A DNA stretch of 14,184 nt, from assembly GCA_031259905.1 (NCBI GenBank), contig JAIRKS010000234.1, forward strand, positions 1 through 14,184, written 5' to 3'. Positions 1-7,387 of the stretch are shown one piece after another. Positions within the stretch are counted from its first letter, which is position 1. Every line of letters starts with the position of its first letter. A program made the translations under genes and the position numbers. This stretch comes from Odoribacteraceae bacterium (GTDB lineage: Bacteria; Bacteroidota; Bacteroidia; Bacteroidales; Marinifilaceae). The notes under the pieces are model-generated. The model saw only the letters and a program-made list of their open reading frames with translations, was not told where the DNA came from and ran no database searches.

Positions 1-29
1 GAGGCTGTCCTGCAGGTGCAGGCAGCCTC
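1..29 (-). terminator. Terminator-like hairpin after hsp20
   Basis: A near-perfect hairpin: GAGGCTG pairs with CAGCCTC (7 bp), then one unpaired T, then CCTGC pairs with GCAGG (5 bp) around the loop AGGT. It begins 26 bp beyond the hsp20 stop codon on the minus strand, as expected for a transcript end. Any T-run would lie left of base 1, so intrinsic termination cannot be confirmed from this window. Confidence 0.5.
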
Positions 30-54
30 CCGTCGTGTTTTCGCGCGCGTTTCG

Positions 55-483
55 TCAGGCGATGTCGATGGTTTTCGTGTTCTTCTTGAGGTCTTCCTCT
101 TTTACTTTCGGGATGGATACCTCGAGCACGCCGTTTTCGACCTTGGCGGAGATGCTCTCCTTGTCGGTGTTCTTGGGGAGGATCATCTTTTGCTCGAATT
201 TGGTGTACGAGAATTCGCGCCGCAGGTATAGCGCGGGTTCGTCCTTCGCGGTGTTGTCGATTTGTTTCTCCATCGAGATGACGAGGTTGTTGTCCTCGTC
301 GACGTGCACGCGGAAGTCTTCTTTCGTCATGCCGGGCGCGGCGACCTCGATCTTGTATTCTTTCTCGGACTCGATCACGTTGATTGCCGGCGCGGTCGCG
401 TTGGCTTTGATCATCCAGTCGTTATCGAGCATGTCGTTAAAGACCTGGGACAGCCAGTTTTGGTTTCTTCTAATCAGTGTCAT
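55..483 (-). CDS. Small heat-shock protein, Hsp20/alpha-crystallin family
   Basis: A 142-residue ATP-independent chaperone that would hold unfolding proteins in the cytoplasm. The alpha-crystallin domain covers about residues 35-130: it includes APGMTKEDF (49-57), the typical first strands with NNLVISMEK (65-73), and the family signature GVLEVSIPK (118-126). The C-terminal tail carries an I-x-I motif (IDI, 139-141), which in this family binds neighbouring subunits during oligomer assembly. Length is normal. The start at 483 is well supported: AAAGGAGAA lies just upstream on the minus strand, one of the few clear Shine-Dalgarno sites in the window. It stands alone, with 154 bp separating it from dgt, so it probably has its own stress-responsive promoter; I could not place a convincing -7/-33 pair. 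The family call is secure; the specific physiological trigger is unknown. Confidence 0.95.
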   Translation of the reverse strand: MTLIRRNQNWLSQVFNDMLDNDWMIKANATAPAINVIESEKEYKIEVAAPGMTKEDFRVHVDEDNNLVISMEKQIDNTAKDEPALYLRREFSYTKFEQKMILPKNTDKESISAKVENGVLEVSIPKVKEEDLKKNTKTIDIA

Positions 484-503
484 AATTTGGTTCTCCTTTC
501 TTT

Positions 504-522
504 AATGGTTTAACAATGGTTT
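504..522. promoter_or_regulatory. Pair of 8-bp direct repeats upstream of hsp20
   Basis: The octamer AATGGTTT occurs at 504-511 and again at 515-522, exactly 11 bp apart (about one helical turn), just upstream of the hsp20 Shine-Dalgarno site. This geometry fits a regulator contacting one face of the DNA, but it could be chance. The rest of the 484-637 gap is G-rich on the plus strand. I see no clear terminator for dgt and no clear sigma site in it. Confidence 0.25.
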
Positions 523-637
523 TCGAAAGGTGGGTTTTCAAATGGCGTGCCGGGGGGATGAAGCGGACAGTTTGTCACGTTTCCGGGGAGGGGCATGACA
601 GTGTTTTACGCGGGGAGGCGTGGAGCGGGGGGCGTGG

Positions 638-1984
638 TTAGCGGATTTCCGGCAGGTCGATGCCCTTGATCTTGCGGTAGAGGTCGAGGGCGTAGGAGTC
701 GGTCATGCCGGAGACGTAGTCGATGACGGTTTGTATTTTCGTGTAGAGGGAGTCGTCTTGTTGTACCCTGTATTGTCCGGGCATGATGGAGAGGATGTTC
801 CGGGCGTAGTAGGTTCCTGGTTTCAGTATGGCGTCGGTGTATTCTTTGAGGAGGGTGGCGAGGATTTTGAATCCGGCGATTTGTATGCGGGTGACGATGG
901 TGGCGTGGTAGACGCGGGCGTAGGCGAGCCTTGTGCAGGCGTCGTAGGCGAGTTTGAGTGTCCCGTCGAGGTGTTCGACGAGGGATCCCTGGAAGCGTCC
1001 GTTCATGATGTTGTCGTGTTCGCGGCAGAAGATGTCGGCGCAGGCGTTGATGAGTTTGTTGATGATGCCGGCGCGGAGGAAGGCGTTGTACTCGTTTTTG
1101 TCGGTGACGATTTTTCGGGTGCGGGCGATGGTTTTGAGTTCTTCTTTGTCTTGTTCCTTGTCGTAGAAGAGGAGGAGTGTCTCGATGGTTTCCTCGTGGG
1201 AGAGTATGCCGAGTTTGCAGGAGTCCTCGATGTCCATGATTTGGTAGCAGATGTCGTCGGCGGCCTCGACGAGGTAGACGAGGGGGTGGCGGGCGTAGCG
1301 TAGGGGTTGTTCGTCGATGAGGATCATGCCGAGGGCGTCGGCGATTTCGCGGAAGGTGTTTTTTTCGCTTTGGAAGAAGCCGTACTTGTGTCCCTTGACG
1401 GCGGCCTTGGATTCGTGCGGGTACTTGACGAGGGAGGCGAGGGAGGTGTAGGTCATGGTGTAGCCTCCCGGTCTCCTGCCGTTGAAGGTGTGCGTGAGCA
1501 GGCGGAAGGTGTTGGCGTTTCCCTCGAAGCGGCTGATGTCTTCCCATTCTTCGTCGGCGAGCATTTTCTGCAGGAATTGTCCCTCGCCGTTGGTGAAGAA
1601 GTCGGAGATGGCTTCCTCGCCGGAGTGTCCGAAGGGGGGATTGCCGAGGTCGTGGGCGAGGCAGGCGGTGCTGACGATGGTCCCGATTTCCTCGAGGATG
1701 TCGGGGTGGTCGACGTGTTGGTGTTCGCGTGCGTGCTGGGCGATTTTCATTCCGAGTGATCGCCCGACGCTGGCGACCTCGAGGCTATGCGTTAGCCGGT
1801 TGTGGACGAAGACGCTGCCGGGGAGGGGGAATACTTGGGTTTTGTTTTGCAGGCGGCGGAAGGGGGAGGAGAAGATCATCCGGTCGTAGTCGCGCTGGAA
1901 CTGCGAGCGGTCGTGCGACCGGAAGAGGGGTGGGGTGCTCCCTGGCTGGTGTCTCCGGGTGGAGAGGAGCGTGTTCCAGTTCAT
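638..1984 (-). CDS. Deoxyguanosinetriphosphate triphosphohydrolase-like HD-domain protein
   Basis: 448 residues, close to the usual length of the dGTPase/SAMHD1-like family, which removes the whole triphosphate from dNTPs to give the deoxynucleoside and thereby trims the nucleotide pool. Visible HD-domain elements: SPFRRLQNKTQV (40-51); HNRLTHSLEVA (61-71), giving the first metal-binding His66; and AHDLGNPPFGHSGE (110-123), giving the His111-Asp112 pair and the conserved GNPPFGH segment typical of Dgt. The reading frame is open for 66 codons upstream, but that part has Ser/Pro/Thr-rich nonsense composition and overlaps the CoA-transferase gene. I therefore place the start at MNWNTLL, 4 bp after the neighbour's stop; an in-frame GTG directly precedes it. 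The tight junction indicates co-transcription with, and probably translational coupling to, the upstream gene. Whether dGTP is the true preferred substrate cannot be read from sequence. Confidence 0.9.
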   Translation of the reverse strand: MNWNTLLSTRRHQPGSTPPLFRSHDRSQFQRDYDRMIFSSPFRRLQNKTQVFPLPGSVFVHNRLTHSLEVASVGRSLGMKIAQHAREHQHVDHPDILEEIGTIVSTACLAHDLGNPPFGHSGEEAISDFFTNGEGQFLQKMLADEEWEDISRFEGNANTFRLLTHTFNGRRPGGYTMTYTSLASLVKYPHESKAAVKGHKYGFFQSEKNTFREIADALGMILIDEQPLRYARHPLVYLVEAADDICYQIMDIEDSCKLGILSHEETIETLLLFYDKEQDKEELKTIARTRKIVTDKNEYNAFLRAGIINKLINACADIFCREHDNIMNGRFQGSLVEHLDGTLKLAYDACTRLAYARVYHATIVTRIQIAGFKILATLLKEYTDAILKPGTYYARNILSIMPGQYRVQQDDSLYTKIQTVIDYVSGMTDSYALDLYRKIKGIDLPEIR

Positions 1985-1988
1985 CACG

Positions 1989-3296
1989 TTATTTGGTGAT
2001 GAAGTGGTAGTGGCTTCCGAATCGCTCGAAGGCTGCCTTGTCGAGGGCTTCCCGGTGGTCGGGGTGGGCGATGGATATGATTGCCCTGGCGCGTTGCTGG
2101 AAGGTTTTGCCGTGGAGGTCGACGGCGCCGAATTCGGTGACGAGGTAGTGTATGTCGAAGCGGGTGGTGACGACGCCGGCACCGGGGAGGAGGGTGGGGG
2201 TGATTTTCGAGACGCCTTTGTTGGTGATGGAGGGTAGGGCGATGATGGGTTTCCCGCCGTGGCTGGCGGCGGCGCCGCGGATGAAGTCGAGTTGCCCGCC
2301 GCAGCCGCTGTAGAATTTGCAGCCGATGGAGTCGGCGTTGACCTGGCCGGTGATGTCTACGGAGAGGGCGGAGTTGATGGCGGTCATGCGGGGTTGTCGC
2401 GCGATGACGAAGGGGTCGTTGGTGTAGGCGACGTCCATCATGGCGACGGCGGGGTTGTCGTCGATGAAGTCGTAGACGGCGCGTGATCCCATGAGGAATG
2501 TGGAGACGATTTTTCCCTTGTCGAGTGTTTTGTTTTGGTTGTTGACGACTCCTTTTTCGAAGAGGGGGAGTAGTCCGTCGGCGAACATTTCGGTGTGTAT
2601 GCCGATGTTTTTGTGGTTGCCCAGTTGGGCGAGGACGGCGTTCGGGATGGATCCGATGCCCATTTGCAGGGTGGCTCCGTCGTCGATGAGTGCGGCGCAG
2701 TGTTTGCCGATGAGGGTGTCTTGCTCGGTGGTGGTGGTGGCGTGGGCCTCGATGAGGGGGGTGTCGTCCTCGCAGAGGATGTCGATGTCCGCGAGGCGGA
2801 TCATGGCGTCTCCCCATGCTCTCGGCACGTTGGGGTTGATGACGCCGATGACGACGCTCGCGTTTTGCACGGCGGCGAGGGTGGCGTCGACGGAGGTGCC
2901 CATTGAGACGTAGCCGTGTTTGTCGGGGGGGCATACTTGTATCATGGCGACGGCGACGGGGTGTATGCCGTCGCGGATGAGTTTTTGCGTTTCGCTGAGG
3001 TGCACGGGGACGTAGTCGGCGAATCCTTCCTGGGTGTCTCTCCGCACGTTGCTCCCGACGAAGTAGGATTCGAGCTGGAAGATTCCCTCGTATTCCGCGC
3101 CGGCGTACGGGGCGGAGCCTTCGGTGTGGAGGTGTTGGATGCTGACGTTTTTCAGTTCCCCGGCGCGTCCCCTGGCGCATAGTGCCTGGATGAGTCCCTG
3201 GGGGGCGCAGGCGACGCTGTGGACGTGAACGCGGTCTCCTGATTTTACTATTTTCACCGCTTCGGCGAATGATACTGTTTTGATGTTTTTATACAT
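1989..3296 (-). CDS. Acetyl-CoA hydrolase/CoA-transferase family protein (4-hydroxybutyrate/acetate CoA-transferase type)
   Basis: 435 residues, normal for the bacterial acetyl-CoA hydrolase/transferase family, which moves CoA between acetate and short acids (acetate, butyrate, 4-hydroxybutyrate, succinate) in fermentation. Key motifs are present: LQMGIGSIPNAVLAQLG (210-226), the GxGxxP-type CoA-site loop; GIHTEMFADG (232-241), whose Glu236 matches the catalytic glutamate that forms the acyl/CoA thioester; and SGCGGQLDFIRGA (330-342). The C-terminus GxxFQQRARAII resembles the family's usual end. The frame is open far upstream, but residues before MYKNIKTVSF are Arg/His-rich shadow sequence over mgtE, so the start is set at 3296. 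A possible -7 element lies about 47 bp upstream. The gene is followed 4 bp later by dgt, with no obvious metabolic link. The family is clear; the acid partner is not. Confidence 0.92.
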   Translation of the reverse strand: MYKNIKTVSFAEAVKIVKSGDRVHVHSVACAPQGLIQALCARGRAGELKNVSIQHLHTEGSAPYAGAEYEGIFQLESYFVGSNVRRDTQEGFADYVPVHLSETQKLIRDGIHPVAVAMIQVCPPDKHGYVSMGTSVDATLAAVQNASVVIGVINPNVPRAWGDAMIRLADIDILCEDDTPLIEAHATTTTEQDTLIGKHCAALIDDGATLQMGIGSIPNAVLAQLGNHKNIGIHTEMFADGLLPLFEKGVVNNQNKTLDKGKIVSTFLMGSRAVYDFIDDNPAVAMMDVAYTNDPFVIARQPRMTAINSALSVDITGQVNADSIGCKFYSGCGGQLDFIRGAAASHGGKPIIALPSITNKGVSKITPTLLPGAGVVTTRFDIHYLVTEFGAVDLHGKTFQQRARAIISIAHPDHREALDKAAFERFGSHYHFITK

Positions 3297-3342
3297 GGTT
3301 CTTTGGTTTTGATTGTTTCCGTGGTTTTTATTAAAAAACGGA

Positions 3343-3350
3343 CGAAGGTA
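3343..3350 (-). promoter_or_regulatory. Possible -7 element for the CoA-transferase/dgt pair
   Basis: On the minus strand this reads TACCTTCG, one base from the Bacteroidota -7 consensus TAnnTTTG, about 47 bp before the CoA-transferase start. No TTTG is found at the expected -33 distance, so support is weak. The same variant, TACCTTCG, occurs before the glycuronyl hydrolase gene. Confidence 0.3.
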
Positions 3351-3406
3351 AGCATAAATTCCGGCTTCCGGCGTCCGCGGGATGATTTTCGCGACCGGGG
3401 GAGCTT

Positions 3407-4774
3407 TTAGATGAATCGCGCGAGGATGGTTTTGCCGATGAAGAGGTAGATGTTTAGTCCGAGGATGTCGTTGGTGAGGGTGATGAAGGGGCCGGTGGCG
3501 ATGGCGGGGTCTATTTTCATCCTGTTCAGGAGGAGCGGGAACGCGGTGCCGAAGAGCGAGGCGAAGAGGATGACGGTGAAAAGGGATATGGTGACCGTCA
3601 GTGGCATGGCGAGAGAACCGGTGTCGAAGAAAAGCGTGAGCACGAAGATGAGCGATGAACAGAAGGTGGCGTTGAGTAAAGCGCCGCTGGTCTCCTTGAG
3701 GATGTTGCGGAAGATGTTCTGCACGCCCAGCGAGTTCGATGCGAGGCCTTTCACGACGATGGCGGAGGATTGTATGCCGACGTTTCCTCCCATAGCGGTG
3801 ATGACGGGGATGAACATGGCTGTCGCGGGGAAGAGCATGATTTCTGCCTCGTAGAGGGAGATCATGTAGGCCGCCAGCATCCCGCCGAATAGGCCGATGA
3901 CCAGCCACGGGAGGCGTGCCTTGGTCTGCGTCCAGACGGTGTCCGAGGATTCGACGTCTTGCGTGATACCGGACATCATCTGGTAGTCCTTTTCTTCTTC
4001 CTCGCGGATGACGTCGACGACGTCGTCGATGGTGATGCGCCCGACGAGACGCCCGATGGAGTCGATGACGGGGATGGCGACGAGGTCGTATTTTTCCATG
4101 ATGCGCGCGACGGATTCTGCCGGCTCGTCCGTGGTGACGCTGGCGACGCCTGGGAGGTAGATCTGGCTGATTTTGGTGGAGGTGGGGGAGAGGATCATCT
4201 TCTTTAGGGAGAGTCGTCCTTTTAATATCCCGTCGTCGTCGACAACGTAAATGTAGAAGATCTCGTCGATCTGTTCGGCCTGGCGACTTAACTCGCGGAG
4301 GCAGGTGAGGATCGTCCAGTTCTCGTTCACGGTGACGAGTTCTTTTGCCATCAGTCCGCCGGCGGTATCCTCGTCGTAGTGGAGGAGGTCGACGATGTCC
4401 CCGGCCTGCTCGAGATCCTCGAGGTGGGAGAGCACCTCGTGTTGCTGTTCGTTGGACATGCTCCCGACGAGGTCGGCGGCGTCGTCCGACTCCATGTGGT
4501 CGACGAATCTCCTGGCGATGACCTCCGGTGGGAACGACTGGAGGAAACGGTCGCGCTCGTCTTCTTCCAGCTCGGCGAGGACGTCCCCGGCAAGCTCGTT
4601 GTTCATGAGCAGGAATAAAAACTGTGCCTCTCCGGTATCCAACTCCTCGAGGATGTCGGCTATGTCTGCCGGGTGCAGGGGTTCTATCATCCGGGCGACG
4701 GCGGCGGTGTCGTTGGCCTGTACCAGCTCCTCGAGGTGATCGAGAAACTCGCGGGTCAGTTCAAATTGTTGCAT
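3407..4774 (-). CDS. mgtE: Magnesium transporter MgtE
   Basis: 455-residue inner-membrane Mg2+ channel/transporter of standard size. Domains in order: an acidic helical MgtE N domain (about 1-135, with repeated HPADIADILEEL-like and LLHYDEDTAGGLM segments); two CBS domains (about 137-200 and 201-262) that in this family sense cytosolic Mg2+ and close the pore; a connecting helix with KARLPWL; then five membrane segments (about 288-308, 313-340, 365-385, 390-415, 425-453). PVITAMGGNVGIQSS (323-337) is the conserved pore-lining signature, and Asp436 in GPFITLTNDILG corresponds to the ion-coordinating aspartate of the pore. The start at 4774 lies within the end of rsmA (14-bp overlap), with no Shine-Dalgarno site, suggesting translational coupling. 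Identity is secure. Confidence 0.96.
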   Translation of the reverse strand: MQQFELTREFLDHLEELVQANDTAAVARMIEPLHPADIADILEELDTGEAQFLFLLMNNELAGDVLAELEEDERDRFLQSFPPEVIARRFVDHMESDDAADLVGSMSNEQQHEVLSHLEDLEQAGDIVDLLHYDEDTAGGLMAKELVTVNENWTILTCLRELSRQAEQIDEIFYIYVVDDDGILKGRLSLKKMILSPTSTKISQIYLPGVASVTTDEPAESVARIMEKYDLVAIPVIDSIGRLVGRITIDDVVDVIREEEEKDYQMMSGITQDVESSDTVWTQTKARLPWLVIGLFGGMLAAYMISLYEAEIMLFPATAMFIPVITAMGGNVGIQSSAIVVKGLASNSLGVQNIFRNILKETSGALLNATFCSSLIFVLTLFFDTGSLAMPLTVTISLFTVILFASLFGTAFPLLLNRMKIDPAIATGPFITLTNDILGLNIYLFIGKTILARFI

Positions 4775-5549
4775 GCAGGAGGCGGTTTATCGGGTTTTCT
4801 ATTTCGTTACAGAGGGCGATGAAATCGTCCACGCCCAGCTGTTCCGGGCGGAGGGATAGCTTGTCCGAGGAGAATCCTCCCGGTAGCACGAGTTTTAGCG
4901 AGTTGCGCAGTGTCTTCCGTCGCTGGTTGAAGCCGTTTTTCACGACCGCGAGGAAGAGTTTCTCGTTGCATCCCAGTTGTTCCCGCGTGTTGCGCGTGAG
5001 CCGTATCACGGCGGATTTTACCCGTGGGGGCGGGTCGAAGACTTGCTCGTGGACGGTGAAGAGGTACTCGATCGTGTAGTAGGTTTGTAGTAGCACGCTG
5101 AGTATGCCGTAGCTTTTGTTCCCGGGAGGGGAACTGAGCCGCTCGGCTACCTCTTTCTGGATCATGCAGACGACTTGAGGAATCCATTCCCTGCCGGATA
5201 GGATCTTGAAGAATATCTGGGAGGAGATGTTGTACGGGAAGTTACCGATGATGGAGAAGGGGACGGGAAAGTAGCCGGACAGTTCCTCCTTCAGGAAGTC
5301 CCCCCGGATGATGTTGTCTCGATGGGTGGGGAAGGTCGCGTGGAGGTACTCGACGGCCTCGGCATCAATCTCAATGGCCTTCACGGAGAGTCGGGGCATC
5401 TCCAGTAAGTGACGGGTCAGGTTTCCCGTGCCCGGCCCTATCTCCAGGACTTCCCGCGTCACGGGCAGCAGGCTTTCCGCTATCTTTTGCGCGATGTTCC
5501 TGTCTTTAAGAAAATGCTGTCCTAGGTATTTTTTAGCTTGTATCTCCAT
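4761..5549 (-). CDS. rsmA: 16S rRNA (adenine1518/1519-N6)-dimethyltransferase RsmA (KsgA)
   Basis: 262 residues, the normal size of RsmA/KsgA, which dimethylates two adjacent adenines in the 3'-terminal hairpin of 16S rRNA late in 30S subunit assembly. Seen in sequence: the N-terminal KKYLGQHFLKD (6-16) characteristic of this family; SAM-binding motif I EIGPGTGNLT (36-45); acidic motif II around AIEID (58-62); a motif III-like RGDFL (82-86); and catalytic motif IV NFPYNIS (103-109), where the more common form is NLPYNIS. The C-terminal domain contains FNQRRKTLRNSL, also typical. It starts a leftward operon with mgtE and faces the YbhN-family gene across a 102-bp divergent region. The Leu-to-Phe change in motif IV also occurs in active homologues, as far as I know, so I see no sign of lost function. 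Confidence 0.96.
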   Translation of the reverse strand: MEIQAKKYLGQHFLKDRNIAQKIAESLLPVTREVLEIGPGTGNLTRHLLEMPRLSVKAIEIDAEAVEYLHATFPTHRDNIIRGDFLKEELSGYFPVPFSIIGNFPYNISSQIFFKILSGREWIPQVVCMIQKEVAERLSSPPGNKSYGILSVLLQTYYTIEYLFTVHEQVFDPPPRVKSAVIRLTRNTREQLGCNEKLFLAVVKNGFNQRRKTLRNSLKLVLPGGFSSDKLSLRPEQLGVDDFIALCNEIENPINRLLHATI

Positions 5550-5575
5550 GTCGCGTGTGTTAATCGTATTTTACT

Positions 5576-5583
5576 TACTTTTG
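5576..5583 (+). promoter_or_regulatory. Candidate -7 element for the YbhN-family/rsmG pair
   Basis: TACTTTTG followed by CA matches the Bacteroidota -7 consensus TAnnTTTG exactly, 68 bp before the membrane-protein start in the 5550-5651 divergent region. The -33 region is poor (GCGTGTGT, no TTTG). For rsmA, reading the other way, TTATTTTG (plus-strand 5596-5603) is one base off the consensus but also lacks a -33 partner. Confidence 0.45.
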
Positions 5584-5651
5584 CAACGGCCCCGCAAAAT
5601 AACGATTTTATTTTGACACGGGGTAATCATTGAACCAGATAACCGAATGGA

Positions 5652-6647
5652 ATGAATTCTTTTTACAAACAGCTTTTAAAGTTTTTCCTCTTCTTTCTCG
5701 TCACGGTTTTCCTTTTTTGGCTGGTCTACAGGGATCAGGATCCGGCAGGGATCTTGAAGATGTTGCGGGAAGACGTGAATTACTCCTGGATCGTGCTGGC
5801 CATCGTGTTGGGTATCGCGAGCCACGTCAGCCGGGCGATGCGCTGGCAACTGCTTGTCCGCTCGATGGACTACCGGATCACGTTCTGGAACAGTTTCATG
5901 GGGGTGATGATTGGCTACTTCGCTAACATGGCCATCCCGAGGATGGGGGAATTGACGCGCTGCGGGGTGGTGCACAAGTACGAGAGGGTTCCCTTCTCCA
6001 AGTTGCTGGGAACGGTGGTGGTGGAACGCGTGATCGACGTGCTGGTGCTGCTTTCGCTGACACTCGTGGTGATAGGCACGCAATTCGGTCGAGTGCGTCT
6101 TTTCATGGAAACCCACGAGGAGATACAAGAAAAGGTATCCGGGATACTCTCCTCCGGTTGGGTTTGGGGCGGGGGGATCGTGTTGCTCCTGCTGCTGGCA
6201 CTGCTGGTATGGTTGACGCGTCGCGGTGTTTTCTCCGCGCGCGCGCGTTCGTTTTTTTCCGGGATCAAGGAGGGGTTGCTGGCGGTGAGGGCCGTGCCTC
6301 GCGTGGGGTGGTTCGTGTTCCACACCTTATTTATATGGTTGATGTATTTCCTGATGCTTTACGTTTGTTTCTTCAGCTTCGAGTTCACCTCCTGTCTTGG
6401 CCCGATGGCCGGTCTGACGGTCTTCGTGCTTTCCAGTTACGGCATGGTCGCGCCGGTACAGGGTGGTGTGGGGGCGTGGCATTTCATGGTGATTGCCGCC
6501 CTGGCCCTCTACCTGCCCGCGACGGGAGAGGTGGAAAGCCTGGCGAAAACTTTCGCTCTCTTGACGCACGGGGCGATGACCGTGTTGTATATCTTCCTGG
6601 GCGTGTCGTGCCTGTTGTGTTTACCCGTGTACAATAGGAAAAGATGA
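5652..6647 (+). CDS. YbhN/UPF0104 (lysylphosphatidylglycerol synthase TM-like) membrane protein
   Basis: 331-residue integral membrane protein with about eight hydrophobic segments (roughly residues 8-26, 46-62, 76-95, 115-142, 172-192, 218-245, 250-272, 280-295 and 305-325). It matches the flippase-like/AglD family: RAMRWQLLVRS (61-71), the signature IPRMGELTRCGV (96-107), and near the end PVQGGVGAWHF (270-280). The family includes the membrane part of MprF and stand-alone proteins of mostly unknown substrate thought to move lipid-linked molecules. This protein lacks the soluble aminoacyl-transferase domain of MprF, so it should not be called a lysyl-PG synthase. Its stop overlaps the rsmG start in an ATGA junction, so the two are co-translated. 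No Shine-Dalgarno site precedes the chosen ATG. The substrate is unknown. Confidence 0.88.
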   Translation: MNSFYKQLLKFFLFFLVTVFLFWLVYRDQDPAGILKMLREDVNYSWIVLAIVLGIASHVSRAMRWQLLVRSMDYRITFWNSFMGVMIGYFANMAIPRMGELTRCGVVHKYERVPFSKLLGTVVVERVIDVLVLLSLTLVVIGTQFGRVRLFMETHEEIQEKVSGILSSGWVWGGGIVLLLLLALLVWLTRRGVFSARARSFFSGIKEGLLAVRAVPRVGWFVFHTLFIWLMYFLMLYVCFFSFEFTSCLGPMAGLTVFVLSSYGMVAPVQGGVGAWHFMVIAALALYLPATGEVESLAKTFALLTHGAMTVLYIFLGVSCLLCLPVYNRKR

Positions 6648-7270
6648 ACGATAGCGTGATACACCGTTATTTCCCGGAACTGGGAGAGGAGCAACTGGAG
6701 CGTTACGCCCGGATGGAAACGCTCTACCGGGAGTGGAACCAGAAGATCAACGTGATCTCCCGGAAGGATATTGACGCGTTGACGTTACATCACACGCTGC
6801 ACTCGCTGGTCATCGCCAAGGTGATTCGTTTTAAACCGGGCACGCGGGTGCTGGACGCGGGCACGGGAGGAGGGTTTCCCGGCATCCCGTTGGCGATCTT
6901 TTTCCCGGACGTGGATTTCTTGCTGGTTGACTCCGTCGGGAAGAAGATACGGGTGGTGGAGGCGGTCGCGTCGGAACTGGGCCTGACCAATGTACGGGCA
7001 CGTCAACTCCGGGTGGAGGACGTCGAGGAGCGCTTCGATTTCGTCGTGAGCCGTGCCGTGACGGCTTTTCCCCTTTTCGTCTCGTGGACCCGGAAGAAGA
7101 TCCGGGGAAAGGATTTCAACGCCTTGCCGAACGGAATACTTTATTTAAAGGGAGGAGACTTTCGCGACGAGGTCAGGGGTTTTCGGCGAGAGTTGACTCT
7201 TTACCCCGTGTCGGATTACTTTGACGATCCCTATTTCGAAGCGAAGAACGTGCTTTATTTGCCCGGGTAA
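6644..7270 (+). CDS. rsmG: 16S rRNA (guanine527-N7)-methyltransferase RsmG (GidB)
   Basis: 208 residues, the usual length for RsmG, which methylates N7 of G527 in the 530 loop of 16S rRNA using SAM; its loss gives low-level streptomycin resistance in several bacteria. Family landmarks: WNQKINVISRKD (31-42), HHTLHSL (49-55), the SAM-binding loop VLDAGTGGGFPGIPLAI (69-85), LLVDSVGKKI (93-102), and FDFVVSRAVT (131-140). The C-terminal LKGGD and the DPYFEAKNVLYL ending resemble Bacteroidota homologues. The start codon overlaps the previous gene's stop (ATGA), with AGGAAAAG just upstream as a weak Shine-Dalgarno site. No terminator hairpin follows; rho begins 117 bp later with its own promoter. 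Confidence 0.96.
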   Translation: MNDSVIHRYFPELGEEQLERYARMETLYREWNQKINVISRKDIDALTLHHTLHSLVIAKVIRFKPGTRVLDAGTGGGFPGIPLAIFFPDVDFLLVDSVGKKIRVVEAVASELGLTNVRARQLRVEDVEERFDFVVSRAVTAFPLFVSWTRKKIRGKDFNALPNGILYLKGGDFRDEVRGFRRELTLYPVSDYFDDPYFEAKNVLYLPG

Positions 7271-7289
7271 ATAAAAATCGTTTTAAGCG

Positions 7290-7320
7290 TTTGGATGAAA
7301 GATAATTCTTTTTAACTTTG
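7290..7320 (+). promoter_or_regulatory. rho promoter, Bacteroidota primary-sigma type
   Basis: TTTG (7290-7293), a 19-bp spacer, then TAACTTTG (7313-7320). Both elements match the Bacteroidota consensus exactly, and the spacing is within the accepted range. The predicted start is about 7327, giving a leader of about 60 nt before rho. This is the best promoter in the window. Confidence 0.8.
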
Positions 7321-7332
7321 CCCCTGACTTTC

Positions 7333-7353
7333 CACCCTGCCTCTTGCCGGGTG
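7333..7353 (+). other. Hairpin in the rho leader
   Basis: CACCC and GGGTG pair (5 bp), then a T/C mismatch, then GC with GC around the loop CCTCTTG or similar. It begins about 6 nt after the predicted rho transcription start and ends 34 nt before the start codon. It could affect leader stability or access for Rho on its own message. Function is not shown. Confidence 0.35.
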
Positions 7354-7387
7354 AACTACTTTAAGATAATCCAAATTCATATTTACC

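Noticed and set aside
620..1303. A 227-codon Val/Gly/Asp-rich plus-strand frame opposite dgt, and similar frames opposite the CoA-transferase
   Set aside because: Antisense shadows of real genes; no family motifs or start signals.
606..1547. A 313-codon Arg/His/Pro-rich frame on the minus strand
   Set aside because: It lies fully within dgt in another frame. Such frames arise from the strong codon bias of this GC-rich sequence.
1989..3908. A 639-residue version of the CoA-transferase, and a 514-residue version of the dGTPase
   Set aside because: The added N-terminal parts lie over mgtE and the CoA-transferase gene respectively and have shadow-frame composition (Arg/His/Pro or Ser/Thr/Pro); homologous length fits the shorter starts.
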